In this document: positions 33,930 through 42,600 of the stretch, piece by piece
Layout: each line of letters begins with the position of its first letter
Position numbering within the stretch: position 1 is the stretch's first letter
Source of the DNA: Micromonospora sonchi
GTDB lineage: Bacteria; Actinomycetota; Actinomycetes; Mycobacteriales; Micromonosporaceae
Reading direction: 5' to 3'
Assembly: GCF_014646235.1 (NCBI RefSeq)
Contig: NZ_BMNB01000004.1
Location: forward strand, 62,001-126,000
DNA: 64,000 bases
Made by a program: the position numbers and the translations under genes
The notes under the pieces: model-generated
The model's input: the letters and a program-made list of their open reading frames with translations, nothing else
What the model was told of the DNA's origin: nothing
Databases searched by the model: none

Positions 33930-34376
33930 TCAGGAGGGTGCGGTGACGCCGGTCAGCGGGGTGGCGGTCGCGGTCGCGGACACCGGCAGACCGGTGATCC
34001 CGACGATGGTGAGAAGTTGTGTCTTCCGGGTGGCGGTGATGGCGACGGTGACGGTGGTGGTGGACGCGGACACCGTGACCTGCCCGTCGGCGGCGGCCTG
34101 CTGGGCGAAGGCCCGCGCCGCGGCAGCGGCCTGGGCGGGCTGGAGTTGGATGGCGCCGGTGGCCCGGTAGGTGGCGAGGTCGATCTCGCGGGCGCCGGCC
34201 CGGGCGGCGGCCTGCGCGACGTCGAGCAGCCGGACCTTGTCCGACATGCCCAGGCCGAGGTCGAGAACTAGGCCGGCGAGGACCAGGACGATGACGACGC
34301 CGACGATGGTCCACGGGGTGACCTGGCCGCGGTCGTCCCGCCGGGCCCGCTCCAGGCGGGTGCGTAGGCGGCTCAC
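33930..34376 (-). CDS. tadG: TadG-like pilus assembly protein
   Basis: The 148-aa protein starts at GTG 34376, overlapping the previous stop. It has RDDRGQVTPWTIVGVVIVLV, a Tad N-terminal signature (short basic stretch, Gly-Gln, then a membrane helix), and an extracellular part with an Ala-rich helical stretch after DVAQAAARAGAREIDL. TadE/F/G minor pseudopilins help assemble the Flp pilus. Its helix begins GQVTPWT rather than the GSxxTE cleavage motif of its neighbours, so it may not be processed by the prepilin peptidase. Confidence 0.75.
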   Translation of the reverse strand: MSRLRTRLERARRDDRGQVTPWTIVGVVIVLVLAGLVLDLGLGMSDKVRLLDVAQAAARAGAREIDLATYRATGAIQLQPAQAAAAARAFAQQAAADGQVTVSASTTTVTVAITATRKTQLLTIVGITGLPVSATATATPLTGVTAPS

Positions 34377-34846
34377 GGGGTCGACCCGATGTACCGGTCG
34401 ACGGGCTGCGACGAGGTGCCCGACAGGGTCACCGACCCGGGCAGTCCCAGGCCGAACAGGTCCTCCAGGTGCACGGTGCACACCACGGTGGCCGAGACCA
34501 CGCCACCCGGGACCAGACCGCCGCTGCTGATCGACGTGCTGTGCGGGCGGCAGGTCATCTTCCGGCCCTGCAGGGTAGCGGCCGCGGCGTCCCTGCCGCC
34601 GGCGACGGCTGCGGCGGGGGTACGGGCCAGGGATGCCTGGCGGGCCGCCGCCGCGGCGGCGGCGTTCACATCGCTGTCGGCGGATGCCAACCGCAGGCAG
34701 GCGACGACCGCAAGCGCAGCGAGGACCATCAGCGGCACGTAGGTCAGGGCGATCTCGGTGCTCACCGAACCCTCGTCACCGCGCAACACGGCCAACCGTC
34801 CGACCGGCGGCCGGACGGTGTCGGCGGGCGCCTTACGCGTCTTCAC
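34373..34846 (-). CDS. TadE-like pseudopilin (second copy)
   Basis: The 157-aa protein contains DEGSVSTEIALTYVPLMVLA near residue 25: Gly at -1 and Glu at +5 of a hydrophobic helix, the prepilin-type processing site of Flp/TadE proteins. The rest is a secreted domain with four Cys, two of which (CRPH..., CTVH) may pair. Overlaps both neighbours by 4 nt. Confidence 0.75.
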   Translation of the reverse strand: MKTRKAPADTVRPPVGRLAVLRGDEGSVSTEIALTYVPLMVLAALAVVACLRLASADSDVNAAAAAAARQASLARTPAAAVAGGRDAAAATLQGRKMTCRPHSTSISSGGLVPGGVVSATVVCTVHLEDLFGLGLPGSVTLSGTSSQPVDRYIGSTP

Positions 34847-35289
34847 CGGCGGTCTCCGCCGGCTGCGGCGAGGCCGAGGGTGTCGAGGTCCGGGCGGAAC
34901 CGCTCGACCGGCGCGGACACCGTCGTCGACACGGACAGGGACAGGAACGGCACGATCTGGGGTGCGGTGGCCGTGATCTGGACGGTCGCGGCGTCGGCGG
35001 TGCGGGTCACCGCGATCCGCCGGTCGCTGACGAGACTGCCGGCGACCTGGGTGAGCACAATGTCGGCGTCCGCGCGACCGGCCGCGGTCGTGCCGCCCTC
35101 GATCCGGGTGGTCTGCAACGCATGGTTCGCCGCGTGCTGCAGGGCGAGCTGAGCCACGCCCCAGGTCGCGAACTGCACCCCCAGCAGGACGAGCAGCATC
35201 AGCAGCGGGGCGTAGAGCACCACCTCGGTGGTGACCGACCCCCGGTCACCACCGAGCCGGCGGCGTCTGGTGTGGCGTCCGGTGCTCAT
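34843..35289 (-). CDS. tadE: TadE-like pseudopilin
   Basis: The 148-aa protein has an Arg-rich start followed by GSVTTEVVLYAPLLMLLVLL, the TadE signature with Gly at -1 and Glu at +5. An extracellular Ala/Thr-rich domain follows. ATG 35289 is used because an upstream extension would run through the Flp-like gene. It directly follows that pilin gene (2-nt gap). Confidence 0.8.
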   Translation of the reverse strand: MSTGRHTRRRRLGGDRGSVTTEVVLYAPLLMLLVLLGVQFATWGVAQLALQHAANHALQTTRIEGGTTAAGRADADIVLTQVAGSLVSDRRIAVTRTADAATVQITATAPQIVPFLSLSVSTTVSAPVERFRPDLDTLGLAAAGGDRR

Positions 35290-35291
35290 GG

Positions 35292-35492
35292 CTACAGGGT
35301 GATGCCGGTGATCTTGGTGATGATCTTCGATTGGAAGATCGCGTACACGGCGGCGACGAGCAGGACCAGGAACGCGATCCACAGCACCTTCTCCGTGGTC
35401 TCGGAACCGCGGTCCTTCGATTCGCGTAGGCGGTGGATCCGGTCGGTGAGGGTGAGGTGGACAAGGGTCAGGAGGGCGAGTGCTCTGGGCAC
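35292..35492 (-). CDS. flp: Flp-like pilin
   Basis: The 66-aa protein has an N-terminal leader ending in RGSETTEKV: cleavage after Gly would leave Ser at +1 and Glu at +5, then a single hydrophobic helix (LWIAFLVLLVAAVYAIF) and a short tail. This is the size and form of an Flp major pilin, although the leader is longer than in classical Flp proteins. GTG 35492 is supported by GAAGGAGCACCCCTC upstream. Confidence 0.75.
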   Translation of the reverse strand: MPRALALLTLVHLTLTDRIHRLRESKDRGSETTEKVLWIAFLVLLVAAVYAIFQSKIITKITGITL

Positions 35493-35536
35493 GAGGGGTG
35501 CTCCTTCGGTGCGATTCTGTTCGATTTTGTGCAGTT

Positions 35537-36409
35537 TTAGAAGGTGTCGATGGCGGCGACCGCCGGGTAGAGGAGGAAGATCATGTAGCCGATCGCGAGG
35601 AGCATCACCGGCATGCTCATGCGTTCGGTGGCGGAGTTGGCCTTGGCCTCCAGGGCGTTGGCCTGGTGGGCGCGCATGGTGGCGGCGCGGATGCCCAGCG
35701 AGGTGCGGATCCGGGCCCCCTCGGCGCCGGCGAGGCTCATCGTGGCCGCGAGTTCCTGCAGCTCGACGACTCCGGTGTCTTCGCCGAGTTGACCGAGGGA
35801 CTGCCAGGGCGGGACTCGCAGCAGCCGGGAGGTCGCCACCGCCCGGTTCAGCCGGTTGGCGGCCCAGCCGTTGGTGTCGGCGCAGGCGTCGTCGAGGGCC
35901 TGTTCCAGGCCGGCGCCGCCGGCCAGGGAGATGACGACCAGGTCGAGAACCGCGGACAGGGCGTAGCGGAGCTCGTCGCGGCGGCGCTGTGCCTCGGCAT
36001 GCACGGTGGTCTCGGCCAGCCACCACCCCCCGACGCCGCCGGCCAGGGACACCCACAGCGGAACCTGGGCGCCGAAGGTCGTGCCGCCGGAGGCGAGCAG
36101 CGCCATCACGACGGGCGGGAGCAGCAGCCCGGCCAGGACCGCGAGGGTCTGGTCCGCCAGGTGCACGGCTACGGGCCGTTCCAGGACCGCCAGGTCCGCC
36201 CGGGTGCGGGGCCGTGGCAGCCCGAAGGCCCGCCACGGGGTGGACAGCACCCGGGTACGCCACGGCAGCGGATCGGCGGCCGGCGCGGGCGGGCGACGCA
36301 GGGCGTCGAGTGCCCGCGCGAGCGACGGGCGGGCCGGCCGCAGGCCAGTGGCGATGAGCAGCAACCCGAACCCGGCGACCGCGCCCGCGGTCAGGACACT
36401 GCCGGTCAT
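35537..36409 (-). CDS. tadC: TadC pilus assembly inner-membrane protein
   Basis: The 290-aa protein has membrane helices at the N-terminus (about 3-22), around 100-135 and at the extreme C-terminus (VMLLAIGYMIFLLYPAVAAI). Between them is the GspF/T2SF domain with ELRYALSAVLDLVVISLAGG and SLAGAEGARIRTSL. It forms the membrane platform with TadB. The start ATG overlaps the TadB stop (ATGA). Confidence 0.85.
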   Translation of the reverse strand: MTGSVLTAGAVAGFGLLLIATGLRPARPSLARALDALRRPPAPAADPLPWRTRVLSTPWRAFGLPRPRTRADLAVLERPVAVHLADQTLAVLAGLLLPPVVMALLASGGTTFGAQVPLWVSLAGGVGGWWLAETTVHAEAQRRRDELRYALSAVLDLVVISLAGGAGLEQALDDACADTNGWAANRLNRAVATSRLLRVPPWQSLGQLGEDTGVVELQELAATMSLAGAEGARIRTSLGIRAATMRAHQANALEAKANSATERMSMPVMLLAIGYMIFLLYPAVAAIDTF

Positions 36410-37254
36410 GACGACGTCCGTGGCGCGCTGAGGATGCGAGGCGGCTGGGGAATCCGCGAGGCGCGGGCCAGCCACCAGAACCCGCCGACGAAGACGCCAC
36501 CGACCGCCAGCAGGACCAGCTGCCCGGTGAGCGTGCTGTACGGGGCGAGGAAACCGCGGTTGAGCAGGATCAGGCCGGCGACCATCACCACACAGGTGCC
36601 GGTGATGACCCGCGCCGCCGTGCGGGTCGTGGCCCGCGTGGTGGCGACCCGCATCCGGATCTGCGCCTGCTCCCGGGCGGTCGCGGCCAGGCTCGTCAGG
36701 CTTTCAGTGAGCTGCCCGCCGTGGTAGCCGGCTGCCTGCTGCAACGCCCGCACCACCAGGTCGGCGGTCGGGTCGGCCAGCTCGTCGGCGAGCACCCGCA
36801 ACGCCTCAGGCAGCCGCACCCCGGTGCGGACGGCGTCGGCCAGGCGCTGCACCTGCGCGCGGATCGGCGCCGGGGTGACCGGCGCGGTCACGGTGATCGC
36901 CTGCTCCAACCCGGCCGCCGAGGACAGGGTGTCGCGCAGCAGCTCGGCCCACGTCGCGACCGCCTCGATCCGCGCCAGGGACCGGTGGTGTTCCCGGTCC
37001 GGGCCGAGCACACGGGGCAGCGTCCAGACCGCCACGGCGGTGAGCAGCGCGGCCACCGGCCAGCGAGTCAGCACGGCGGCGGCGAACCCGCCGACGACGG
37101 CGGCGACCGCACGGGTCCGGTCCGCCGACGTCCACACCCGGCGGGCTGGCCGCGACGGCGTCGAACCGGCAGGGCGGCGACGCAGCCCGTCGATGATCAT
37201 CATCAGGCCTGCGGCGCAGGCCAGCCCGAGCAGAATCGGCCCCACCGCTACCAC
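36406..37254 (-). CDS. tadB: TadB pilus assembly inner-membrane protein
   Basis: The 282-aa protein has an N-terminal helix (ILLGLACAAGLMMII), a second around 47-75, the T2SF/GspF domain with WAELLRDTLSSAAGLEQAI and helices near the C-terminus. It partners TadC in the platform. GTG 37254 overlaps the TadA stop by 7 nt (GGTGGTAG). Confidence 0.85.
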   Translation of the reverse strand: MVAVGPILLGLACAAGLMMIIDGLRRRPAGSTPSRPARRVWTSADRTRAVAAVVGGFAAAVLTRWPVAALLTAVAVWTLPRVLGPDREHHRSLARIEAVATWAELLRDTLSSAAGLEQAITVTAPVTPAPIRAQVQRLADAVRTGVRLPEALRVLADELADPTADLVVRALQQAAGYHGGQLTESLTSLAATAREQAQIRMRVATTRATTRTAARVITGTCVVMVAGLILLNRGFLAPYSTLTGQLVLLAVGGVFVGGFWWLARASRIPQPPRILSAPRTSS

Positions 37255-38555
37255 CGGTCCTTCGCCAGGAGGTCCGGGTCCAGGCCGGCGGCGGCCAGCT
37301 CGTCGAGGGTGTCGGCGCGCATCGGCGCCGCCGGCACCGCCCGGCCGTCGCGGGCCGGCCGGTAGATCTCGTTGCTGGGCACCTGGGTGCCGTCGGTTTC
37401 CAGGACCTGCCGGATCGAGGACACCACCCGGGTGCCGTCGGTCGCGGTCGCCAGGTGGATCACGAAGTCGACGGCCTGGCCGATGAGCATGTTCGCCGCG
37501 TCGAACGGGTACCGCTCCGGGGCCTGCATCACGTAGGTCGCCAGCCGGGTCAACGCCTGCTTGCTGGACGAAGCATGCAGGGTGCACATGCTGCCGTCGT
37601 TGCCCTGCGACATCGCCATCAGCATCGGCACCGCCTCGGCGCCACGGGACTCCCCGACGATCACCCGGTCCGGGCGCATCCGCAGCCCCCACCGCACCAT
37701 CGTGGCCATGTCGATTCCACCGACACCTTCGAGGTTCGGCTCCCGCTGCTGCAACGCGGTCGTGTTGGGATGCTGGTCGGCGTCCTCGTCCAAACCCAGC
37801 TCATAGGCGTCCTCGACCGTGACGATCCGCTCCAACGGGCTCATCGCCCCCGCCGCAGCACGCAACAGCGTGGTTTTGCCCGCGCCGGTGCCGCCACTGA
37901 TGACCAGGTTCTTGCGAGCCCGGACCAGGGCGGCGATCAGCTCCCGCAGACCCAGGGTCAGCTCCCCGCGCCGCACCAGGTCATCGAGAGTGACCCTGCG
38001 CAGCACGTTGCGGCGGATCGACAGGCTCGGCCTCTTGCTGACCGCCATGACCGCGAACAACCGCTGCCCACCCGGCAACCGCAGCGACAACCCCGGCGAG
38101 CCCCGGTCGAAGCGCCGCTCCTCCTGACCGCTGCGCGCGGCGGCGACCCGCACCAACCCGATCAGGTCCTCATCGGAGGCGGCCACCGCGGCCACCCGCT
38201 CCACCCGGCCCCCCGTGGTCCGGATCCACACGTTGTCACAGCCGTTGACGAAGATGTCCTCGACGTCCGGGTCGTCGACCAACCGCTGCAACCCGCCCAA
38301 CCCGGTGAAGCTGTCCCGCAGCGCCCGGGCGACCGCCGCCTCGACCTGCGGCGTCAGCGGTGTCCGGCCCGCCGCGATGTCCGCCTGCGCGTTGCCGGCC
38401 AACTCCTCGGCGATGTACCCGGCGATCAGCGCGTTGCGCTGCGCCTCGGCCAGTTCCGCACCCCGCTGGGCGAGACGGTCGCTGACCCGCCCCCGTAGCC
38501 TGGCGACGACATCCGGCGGCGCGGCGATCCCACCGGCAGGGCTCGGCACCGTCAT
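37248..38555 (-). CDS. tadA: TadA/CpaF secretion ATPase
   Basis: The 435-aa protein has the GspE/VirB11-like ATPase core: Walker A GGTGAGKTT at about 221-229, the Asp box IVTVEDAYEL near 245-253, Walker B RPDRVIVGESRG near 294-305 and the His box TLHASS near 325-330. An N-terminal helical domain ends with VEDIFVNGCDNVWI. It powers assembly and retraction of the Tad pilus at the cytoplasmic face. ATG 38555 overlaps the TadZ stop. Confidence 0.92.
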   Translation of the reverse strand: MTVPSPAGGIAAPPDVVARLRGRVSDRLAQRGAELAEAQRNALIAGYIAEELAGNAQADIAAGRTPLTPQVEAAVARALRDSFTGLGGLQRLVDDPDVEDIFVNGCDNVWIRTTGGRVERVAAVAASDEDLIGLVRVAAARSGQEERRFDRGSPGLSLRLPGGQRLFAVMAVSKRPSLSIRRNVLRRVTLDDLVRRGELTLGLRELIAALVRARKNLVISGGTGAGKTTLLRAAAGAMSPLERIVTVEDAYELGLDEDADQHPNTTALQQREPNLEGVGGIDMATMVRWGLRMRPDRVIVGESRGAEAVPMLMAMSQGNDGSMCTLHASSSKQALTRLATYVMQAPERYPFDAANMLIGQAVDFVIHLATATDGTRVVSSIRQVLETDGTQVPSNEIYRPARDGRAVPAAPMRADTLDELAAAGLDPDLLAKDRW

Positions 38556-39304
38556 CGGGACACCACCTCCACACCCGCAGCGTCACGGGCGTGCGGCACC
38601 CGCTGCCGCACCGTCGCGGCCAAGTCCCGCAACGCCCGCACCAGCGGCGTGCGATGCCAGGTCCGGCCGGTCAACCTGCCGCTGAGCACTCCCGCGCCGC
38701 GCGGGTCGCTGGGCAACTCCGCCCACACCGGAACCGCGAGCCTGCCCTCGATCTCCGCCGCCCCGTACGGGCCCTTGCCGACCAACGCCAACCCGACCCG
38801 GTCGGCACTCACCACGTCCCGCAAGGCGGTCAGGCGGGAGTCGAGGTGGTCCAGGTACTCCGTCGTCGGCGCCACCACCAGCACCACGGCGTCCGCCACC
38901 GCCAGGAGGTCCACCGCCGGGCTTGCCAGGTAGAGCCGTCCCACGTCCACGACCACCGTCGGCGCGAGACCCCGCAGCACGGTGCCCGCATGGCGGGCGA
39001 GCACACCGACCGACCCGGCCGCGACGTCAGCAGATCCGGGCGCCACCACCACGTCGACCCCCAACGGGAGCCGCTGCACATGCTCGCCGAGCACCCCCAC
39101 GCCCCCGTGCCGGGCCGCCGCCGCCAACGACGCCAACCCCGGCTGCTGCGCGAGCCCGAACCGGGCCGCGAAAACCCCGCCCGACGGGTCCGACTCCACA
39201 AGCAGCGTCTCGGGCTGCGCCCAGCCCGCCGCCAAACCCACCGCGACCGTCGACACTCCCGGCGACCCGGACACCGACGCGCACACCACCAACATCTGGC
39301 TCAC
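38552..39304 (-). CDS. tadZ: TadZ/CpaE-like ParA-family protein with degenerate P-loop
   Basis: The 250-aa protein follows the MinD/ParA fold order: a P-loop region ASVSGSPGVSTVAVGLA, then LVESDPSGG, VVVDVGR and VVAPTTEYLDHL. The deviant Walker A (KGGxGKT/S) is not preserved, since both lysines are absent, so nucleotide hydrolysis is doubtful. TadZ proteins localise the pilus machinery to a cell pole and often carry atypical motifs. It overlaps its neighbours by 4 nt on each side. Confidence 0.75.
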   Translation of the reverse strand: MSQMLVVCASVSGSPGVSTVAVGLAAGWAQPETLLVESDPSGGVFAARFGLAQQPGLASLAAAARHGGVGVLGEHVQRLPLGVDVVVAPGSADVAAGSVGVLARHAGTVLRGLAPTVVVDVGRLYLASPAVDLLAVADAVVLVVAPTTEYLDHLDSRLTALRDVVSADRVGLALVGKGPYGAAEIEGRLAVPVWAELPSDPRGAGVLSGRLTGRTWHRTPLVRALRDLAATVRQRVPHARDAAGVEVVSR

Positions 39305-39999
39305 CCCTGCGGCCCGAGCTGCACCAACGACACGTCACCCGACGCCGACGCGACCGCCTCGGCGGTGTCCGCCGCCAACAACAGGGTCACCAGTTGGCTG
39401 CCGACCTGGTCGGCGCCGGCCTCGACCGACACCACCGTGGCCACGCCACGGCGCACCCCGGCCACCGAGTTCGGTCCCGTACTGCTGCCCGGCTGCGGCA
39501 CCGGCTGCCCGGCGGTCACCGCCGGCACCACCAGCACCACCACCCGCGCTCCCGCCGCCAGCCCGGCCGGGGCACGACCCGGCTTCACCGGCAACGCGAT
39601 CACCGCCTGCCCGGCCGGCGGCCACGCCACCGGCCCCACCTGCTCCGCCGTCAACAGGCTGCCCGCCGCGAGAGGCACCACCGCACTGCGACCCACCCAC
39701 TGACTGCGCTCACCGGCCGGCAGCAACGCCAAACCGGAGGCGTTCGCGACCCGCACCACCCGCAGGTCCGCGTCCGCGATCACCTGCCCGGCCGACACCG
39801 GCCGCGCCACCGCCAGGTACGACTGGTCCGCGTTGACCCGCAGGTCCACCTGCCAGAACACCACCACCGTGGCCAGGACCAACAAGGCTCCCAGAACCAC
39901 CCGACGGCTGCTGCGACGTCCCGGCCGCGACGGCACCGCCGCACCGGCCTGCCGCGTCACATGCTGCCCCGCTCGGGGACGCTCAACGGTGGCAGTCAC
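39301..39999 (-). CDS. cpaB: CpaB/RcpC-like SAF-domain protein
   Basis: The 232-aa protein has a basic N-terminus, one membrane helix (VVLGALLVLATVVVFWQVDL, about 34-53) and an SAF domain with LAVARPVSAGQVIADADLRV and RSAVVPLAAGSLLTAEQV. The RcpC/CpaB C-terminal part (GARVVVLVVPAV) follows. It is thought to act at the cell-wall side of Tad assembly. GTG 39999 is chosen; the longer frame upstream would overlap the preceding gene. Confidence 0.8.
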   Translation of the reverse strand: MTATVERPRAGQHVTRQAGAAVPSRPGRRSSRRVVLGALLVLATVVVFWQVDLRVNADQSYLAVARPVSAGQVIADADLRVVRVANASGLALLPAGERSQWVGRSAVVPLAAGSLLTAEQVGPVAWPPAGQAVIALPVKPGRAPAGLAAGARVVVLVVPAVTAGQPVPQPGSSTGPNSVAGVRRGVATVVSVEAGADQVGSQLVTLLLAADTAEAVASASGDVSLVQLGPQG

Positions 40000-40001
40000 C
40001 G

Positions 40002-40865
40002 CTACCCCGCCACAATCGCCTGGGACTGCGCCACCGGCAACGCCACCGACGACGTCGTCGTCAACGGCGGCACCGTGCCGCTCTGCCCACCACCAGCCCA
40101 GCTCACCAACCAGGTCACCGTCGCCCGCAGCGTGAACACGGCACCCGGCGCACCTGCGGAACTGACCCGATACGTGTGCCCACACGACGACACCGCCCGC
40201 GGATCCGTACCCGCGCGCCACGGCAGCCCCGGCCCCTGGCACACCACCTCACCGGTCCCGTCACCCGGGCTCCACACCACCCGCACCGGCGTCGCGGTCG
40301 CCGTCACCGACATCCCCGGCACCGACGCCGTCGCCCGACGCACACCCCACGTCGGCCCATCCACCCACAACCACACCGGCACCTGCACCAGCACCCCACT
40401 CGCCGCCTCAGGATTCGTCCGGATCCCCGGCGCCGGAAGCCGCAACCGCGACACCGCCACCTGACCCAACGCCTGCGGATCAGCCACCTGCCCCGCCGCC
40501 AGCCACATCGCCTGGCTCACCGAAACCCCACCCTGGTCAAGCTGGCAAATCTGCTGATACCACGCCCCTCCACCGGCACCAGAGGGAGCCGGAGCCTGCG
40601 GCTCGAGACGCTCGTACCTGCACTTCGACTCCTCACCACCGCCGGAGCCAGAACCGCCCCCACCGTTGTCGACACCACCGTTACCGGTTCCTGCACCGCC
40701 CGGAGTGCCGACGGACACGGTGCATTCCTGAGCGTGAGGGAACCGCGAGCAGTCGATACCGCCAATGCCATCACCGGCGTGCGCCGTAGGGGTCAGGAGG
40801 ATGAGGCTTGAAAAGCCAATCGCAATGATTAGCAGGGGTCTGCTTTTCCACTTCGTCAACTGCAT
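40002..40865 (-). CDS. Exported protein of the Tad locus
   Basis: The 287-aa product begins with a clear Sec signal (KWKSRPLLIIAIGFSSLILL, cleavage near AHAGDG). It continues with a Gly/Ser-rich spacer (about 55-80) and a beta-rich extracellular domain with several cysteines, including the early pair CSRFPHAQEC. A protein of this type commonly precedes CpaB in actinomycete Tad loci, but its function is unknown to me. The ATG overlaps the end of the lipoprotein gene by 10 nt. Confidence 0.65.
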   Translation of the reverse strand: MQLTKWKSRPLLIIAIGFSSLILLTPTAHAGDGIGGIDCSRFPHAQECTVSVGTPGGAGTGNGGVDNGGGGSGSGGGEESKCRYERLEPQAPAPSGAGGGAWYQQICQLDQGGVSVSQAMWLAAGQVADPQALGQVAVSRLRLPAPGIRTNPEAASGVLVQVPVWLWVDGPTWGVRRATASVPGMSVTATATPVRVVWSPGDGTGEVVCQGPGLPWRAGTDPRAVSSCGHTYRVSSAGAPGAVFTLRATVTWLVSWAGGGQSGTVPPLTTTSSVALPVAQSQAIVAG

Positions 40866-41524
40866 GTGCCCACCGCCTGTATGCCGAGGCCGGTTACTCT
40901 CCAGCCTTCGCCGGTACCGAGATTCGTGGCCGTAGCTTTCGTGAGTCTGCGTCCACCCGACTCGTCATCGACCAGGTCACCGGACGACGTGTAGGTGAGG
41001 AACCTCTCGGTGCTGAGGCAGTCAGCGATGCTCACGGTCGCGGGCTGATTCGACAGGTTGACCTCGGTCACCTGAGGGCTTGAGCCGAGTTCACCCTTGA
41101 TGACGTGTCCGTCCCGCCTGGCGTTGGAGAGCCCTTCGCGGAGAGTCGCAAGCGCCTTCCCGCTCGCGTGCTTGGCGAGATCCGGCTCGTCTGGGTTCGC
41201 CGTCAAACCTGCCTTGGCATAAGCGCTCCACATGCCGCGGTAGGCGTTCAACGCGAGTTCCTCCGCGCTTCCGCGTGCGTCCTGCGGAGGCGCAGACATC
41301 GCGGGAGTCGTCGGCCCGGCCTCGGTTTCCGGGCTACCGCCGCCAGTGCATCCGGTGAGCAATGCCACCGCGATCGCGACGCCTAGAACCGCAACCGGTC
41401 GGGCGGAACGCGAGGAAGCAAGAAAGCTCTGGCAACTTCGCAAGCCCTCTTGGCATTGCCGCTCACTGATAGTTACTGAACTCCCGGCGACATGCAGTTG
41501 CCGGGCCTCGATCGACCCCACCAT
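40856..41524 (-). CDS. Putative lipoprotein, first gene of the Tad operon
   Basis: The sequence VAVLGVAIAVALLTGC followed by TGGGS is a lipobox (LLTGC), so the mature protein should be lipid-anchored. The mature part (about 150 aa) resembles secreted conserved proteins of unknown function, with a core ending in GEGWRVTGLGIQAVGTC. The start is uncertain: ATG 41524 has GGGGGATT upstream but leaves an unusually long n-region of about 40 residues, and a TTG nearer the lipobox is possible. Expression should start in the gap before the divergent regulator at 41758. Confidence 0.6.
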   Translation of the reverse strand: MVGSIEARQLHVAGSSVTISERQCQEGLRSCQSFLASSRSARPVAVLGVAIAVALLTGCTGGGSPETEAGPTTPAMSAPPQDARGSAEELALNAYRGMWSAYAKAGLTANPDEPDLAKHASGKALATLREGLSNARRDGHVIKGELGSSPQVTEVNLSNQPATVSIADCLSTERFLTYTSSGDLVDDESGGRRLTKATATNLGTGEGWRVTGLGIQAVGTCS

Positions 41525-41757
41525 GAATCCCCCGTGAAAGTTCCACATCTCAATGTCTGCGATCACCTCTACACCCTTCACCTACGGTTACCGCAACGTG
41601 ATTACCCGTCGGTAGTTACCTCTTCGTAAGTCCCACCGACCCGCGACATATGGGGAAGAATCTGGACGAAAATTATCCCGGATGTCAGGTTAGCGACACT
41701 ATGACCGAACGGAATGGAAGCCGTAGAATCTTCTAACCGTTGCGAAGGGGTCGCCGC

Positions 41758-42105
41758 ATGAGCGCCGTTTCCGGGAGCCCTGCACCGCATGAGCTCGCCG
41801 CCGAGCTGGGCAGGCGATCCCACGCCGTCTTGGCTCTTGTCACGTTGAGCAATCACGGCGAAGGCACCATCGAGCAACTCGGACTCGATCAGGCATGTCA
41901 CGAGCGAGGGCGCCTCGGCGAGGACCTGGGCTGGCTCGCCGCCGTCGGCCTCGTGCGGCGAGACTCGTCAGCAGGATCATGGGACATCTCCGATCCGGGA
42001 GCCGTCTACCGCCTGTCCACGCTCGGCGCGACGGTCGCCGCCTCCCTGGCCGCCCTCGCCCAGGCATGCGGGGCCACAGCCGCCCATCGCCGCGTAAATC
42101 CATGA
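41758..42105 (+). CDS. Small winged-helix regulator-like protein
   Basis: The 115-aa product has GAAGGGG upstream of its ATG. The pattern LVTLSNHGEGTIEQLGLDQA, then EDLGWLAAVGLVRRD, then YRLSTLGATVAASL, matches a winged-helix domain (helix-turn-helix plus wing) of PadR/HxlR-like size. It is divergent from the Tad operon, so it is a candidate regulator of it. Confidence 0.6.
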   Translation: MSAVSGSPAPHELAAELGRRSHAVLALVTLSNHGEGTIEQLGLDQACHERGRLGEDLGWLAAVGLVRRDSSAGSWDISDPGAVYRLSTLGATVAASLAALAQACGATAAHRRVNP

Positions 42106-42215
42106 ATCTCAATGAATGATGGGCTTCTACCTGGCTTCTGACGAAATCCGCTATTCCCGAAGCGCGCCGCGCCCCCTACACTTCCCCGGATACTCGACCG
42201 GACGGGGGAAGGTGC

Positions 42216-42566
42216 ATGCAGGAGTTCGAGACCTTCTACGCCGCTGTCAAACTCTGTGGACACCGTTGGACCCTTGAGATCCTGACGTCGCTGCAGCAAC
42301 AGCCGATGCGCTTCACCGACCTGCTCCAAACCATCCGGCCCACGCCGAGCGCGAAGTCCCTGAACGAGGCACTCCGCCGGATGCAGGACCGGGACCTGAT
42401 CGGCCGCAGCAGCAACGACGAGGGCCTCCTGTACCAGTTGACGCCCGCCGGGCGGCAGCTCATCCCGCTGCTTCTAGGGTTCATGCAGGAGATCCGACAG
42501 TGGGCCGAGCGGTACCACGACAGCGCCGCCCCCGTGACCGGCACCCGGCCAGCCCGCAGGCCGTGA
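42216..42566 (+). CDS. HxlR-family transcriptional regulator
   Basis: The 116-aa protein shows the HxlR layout: CGHRWTLEILTSL, then MRFTDLLQTIRPTPSAKSLN as the recognition helix region, RRMQDRDLIGRS and YQLTPAGRQLIPLL as the wing and final helix. The usual N-terminal cysteine is present in LCGHRW. HxlR proteins are dimeric repressors or activators. GGGGGAAGGTGC is upstream. It precedes the prepilin peptidase by 34 nt and may be co-transcribed with it. Confidence 0.85.
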   Translation: MQEFETFYAAVKLCGHRWTLEILTSLQQQPMRFTDLLQTIRPTPSAKSLNEALRRMQDRDLIGRSSNDEGLLYQLTPAGRQLIPLLLGFMQEIRQWAERYHDSAAPVTGTRPARRP

Positions 42567-42600
42567 CCGCGCCACCCGGACGCCGGCAAGGCACGGGCTG

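Noticed and set aside
38923..40464. 513-codon plus-strand frame
   Set aside because: Arg/Thr/Pro-rich antisense of the CpaB and exported-protein genes; no domain.
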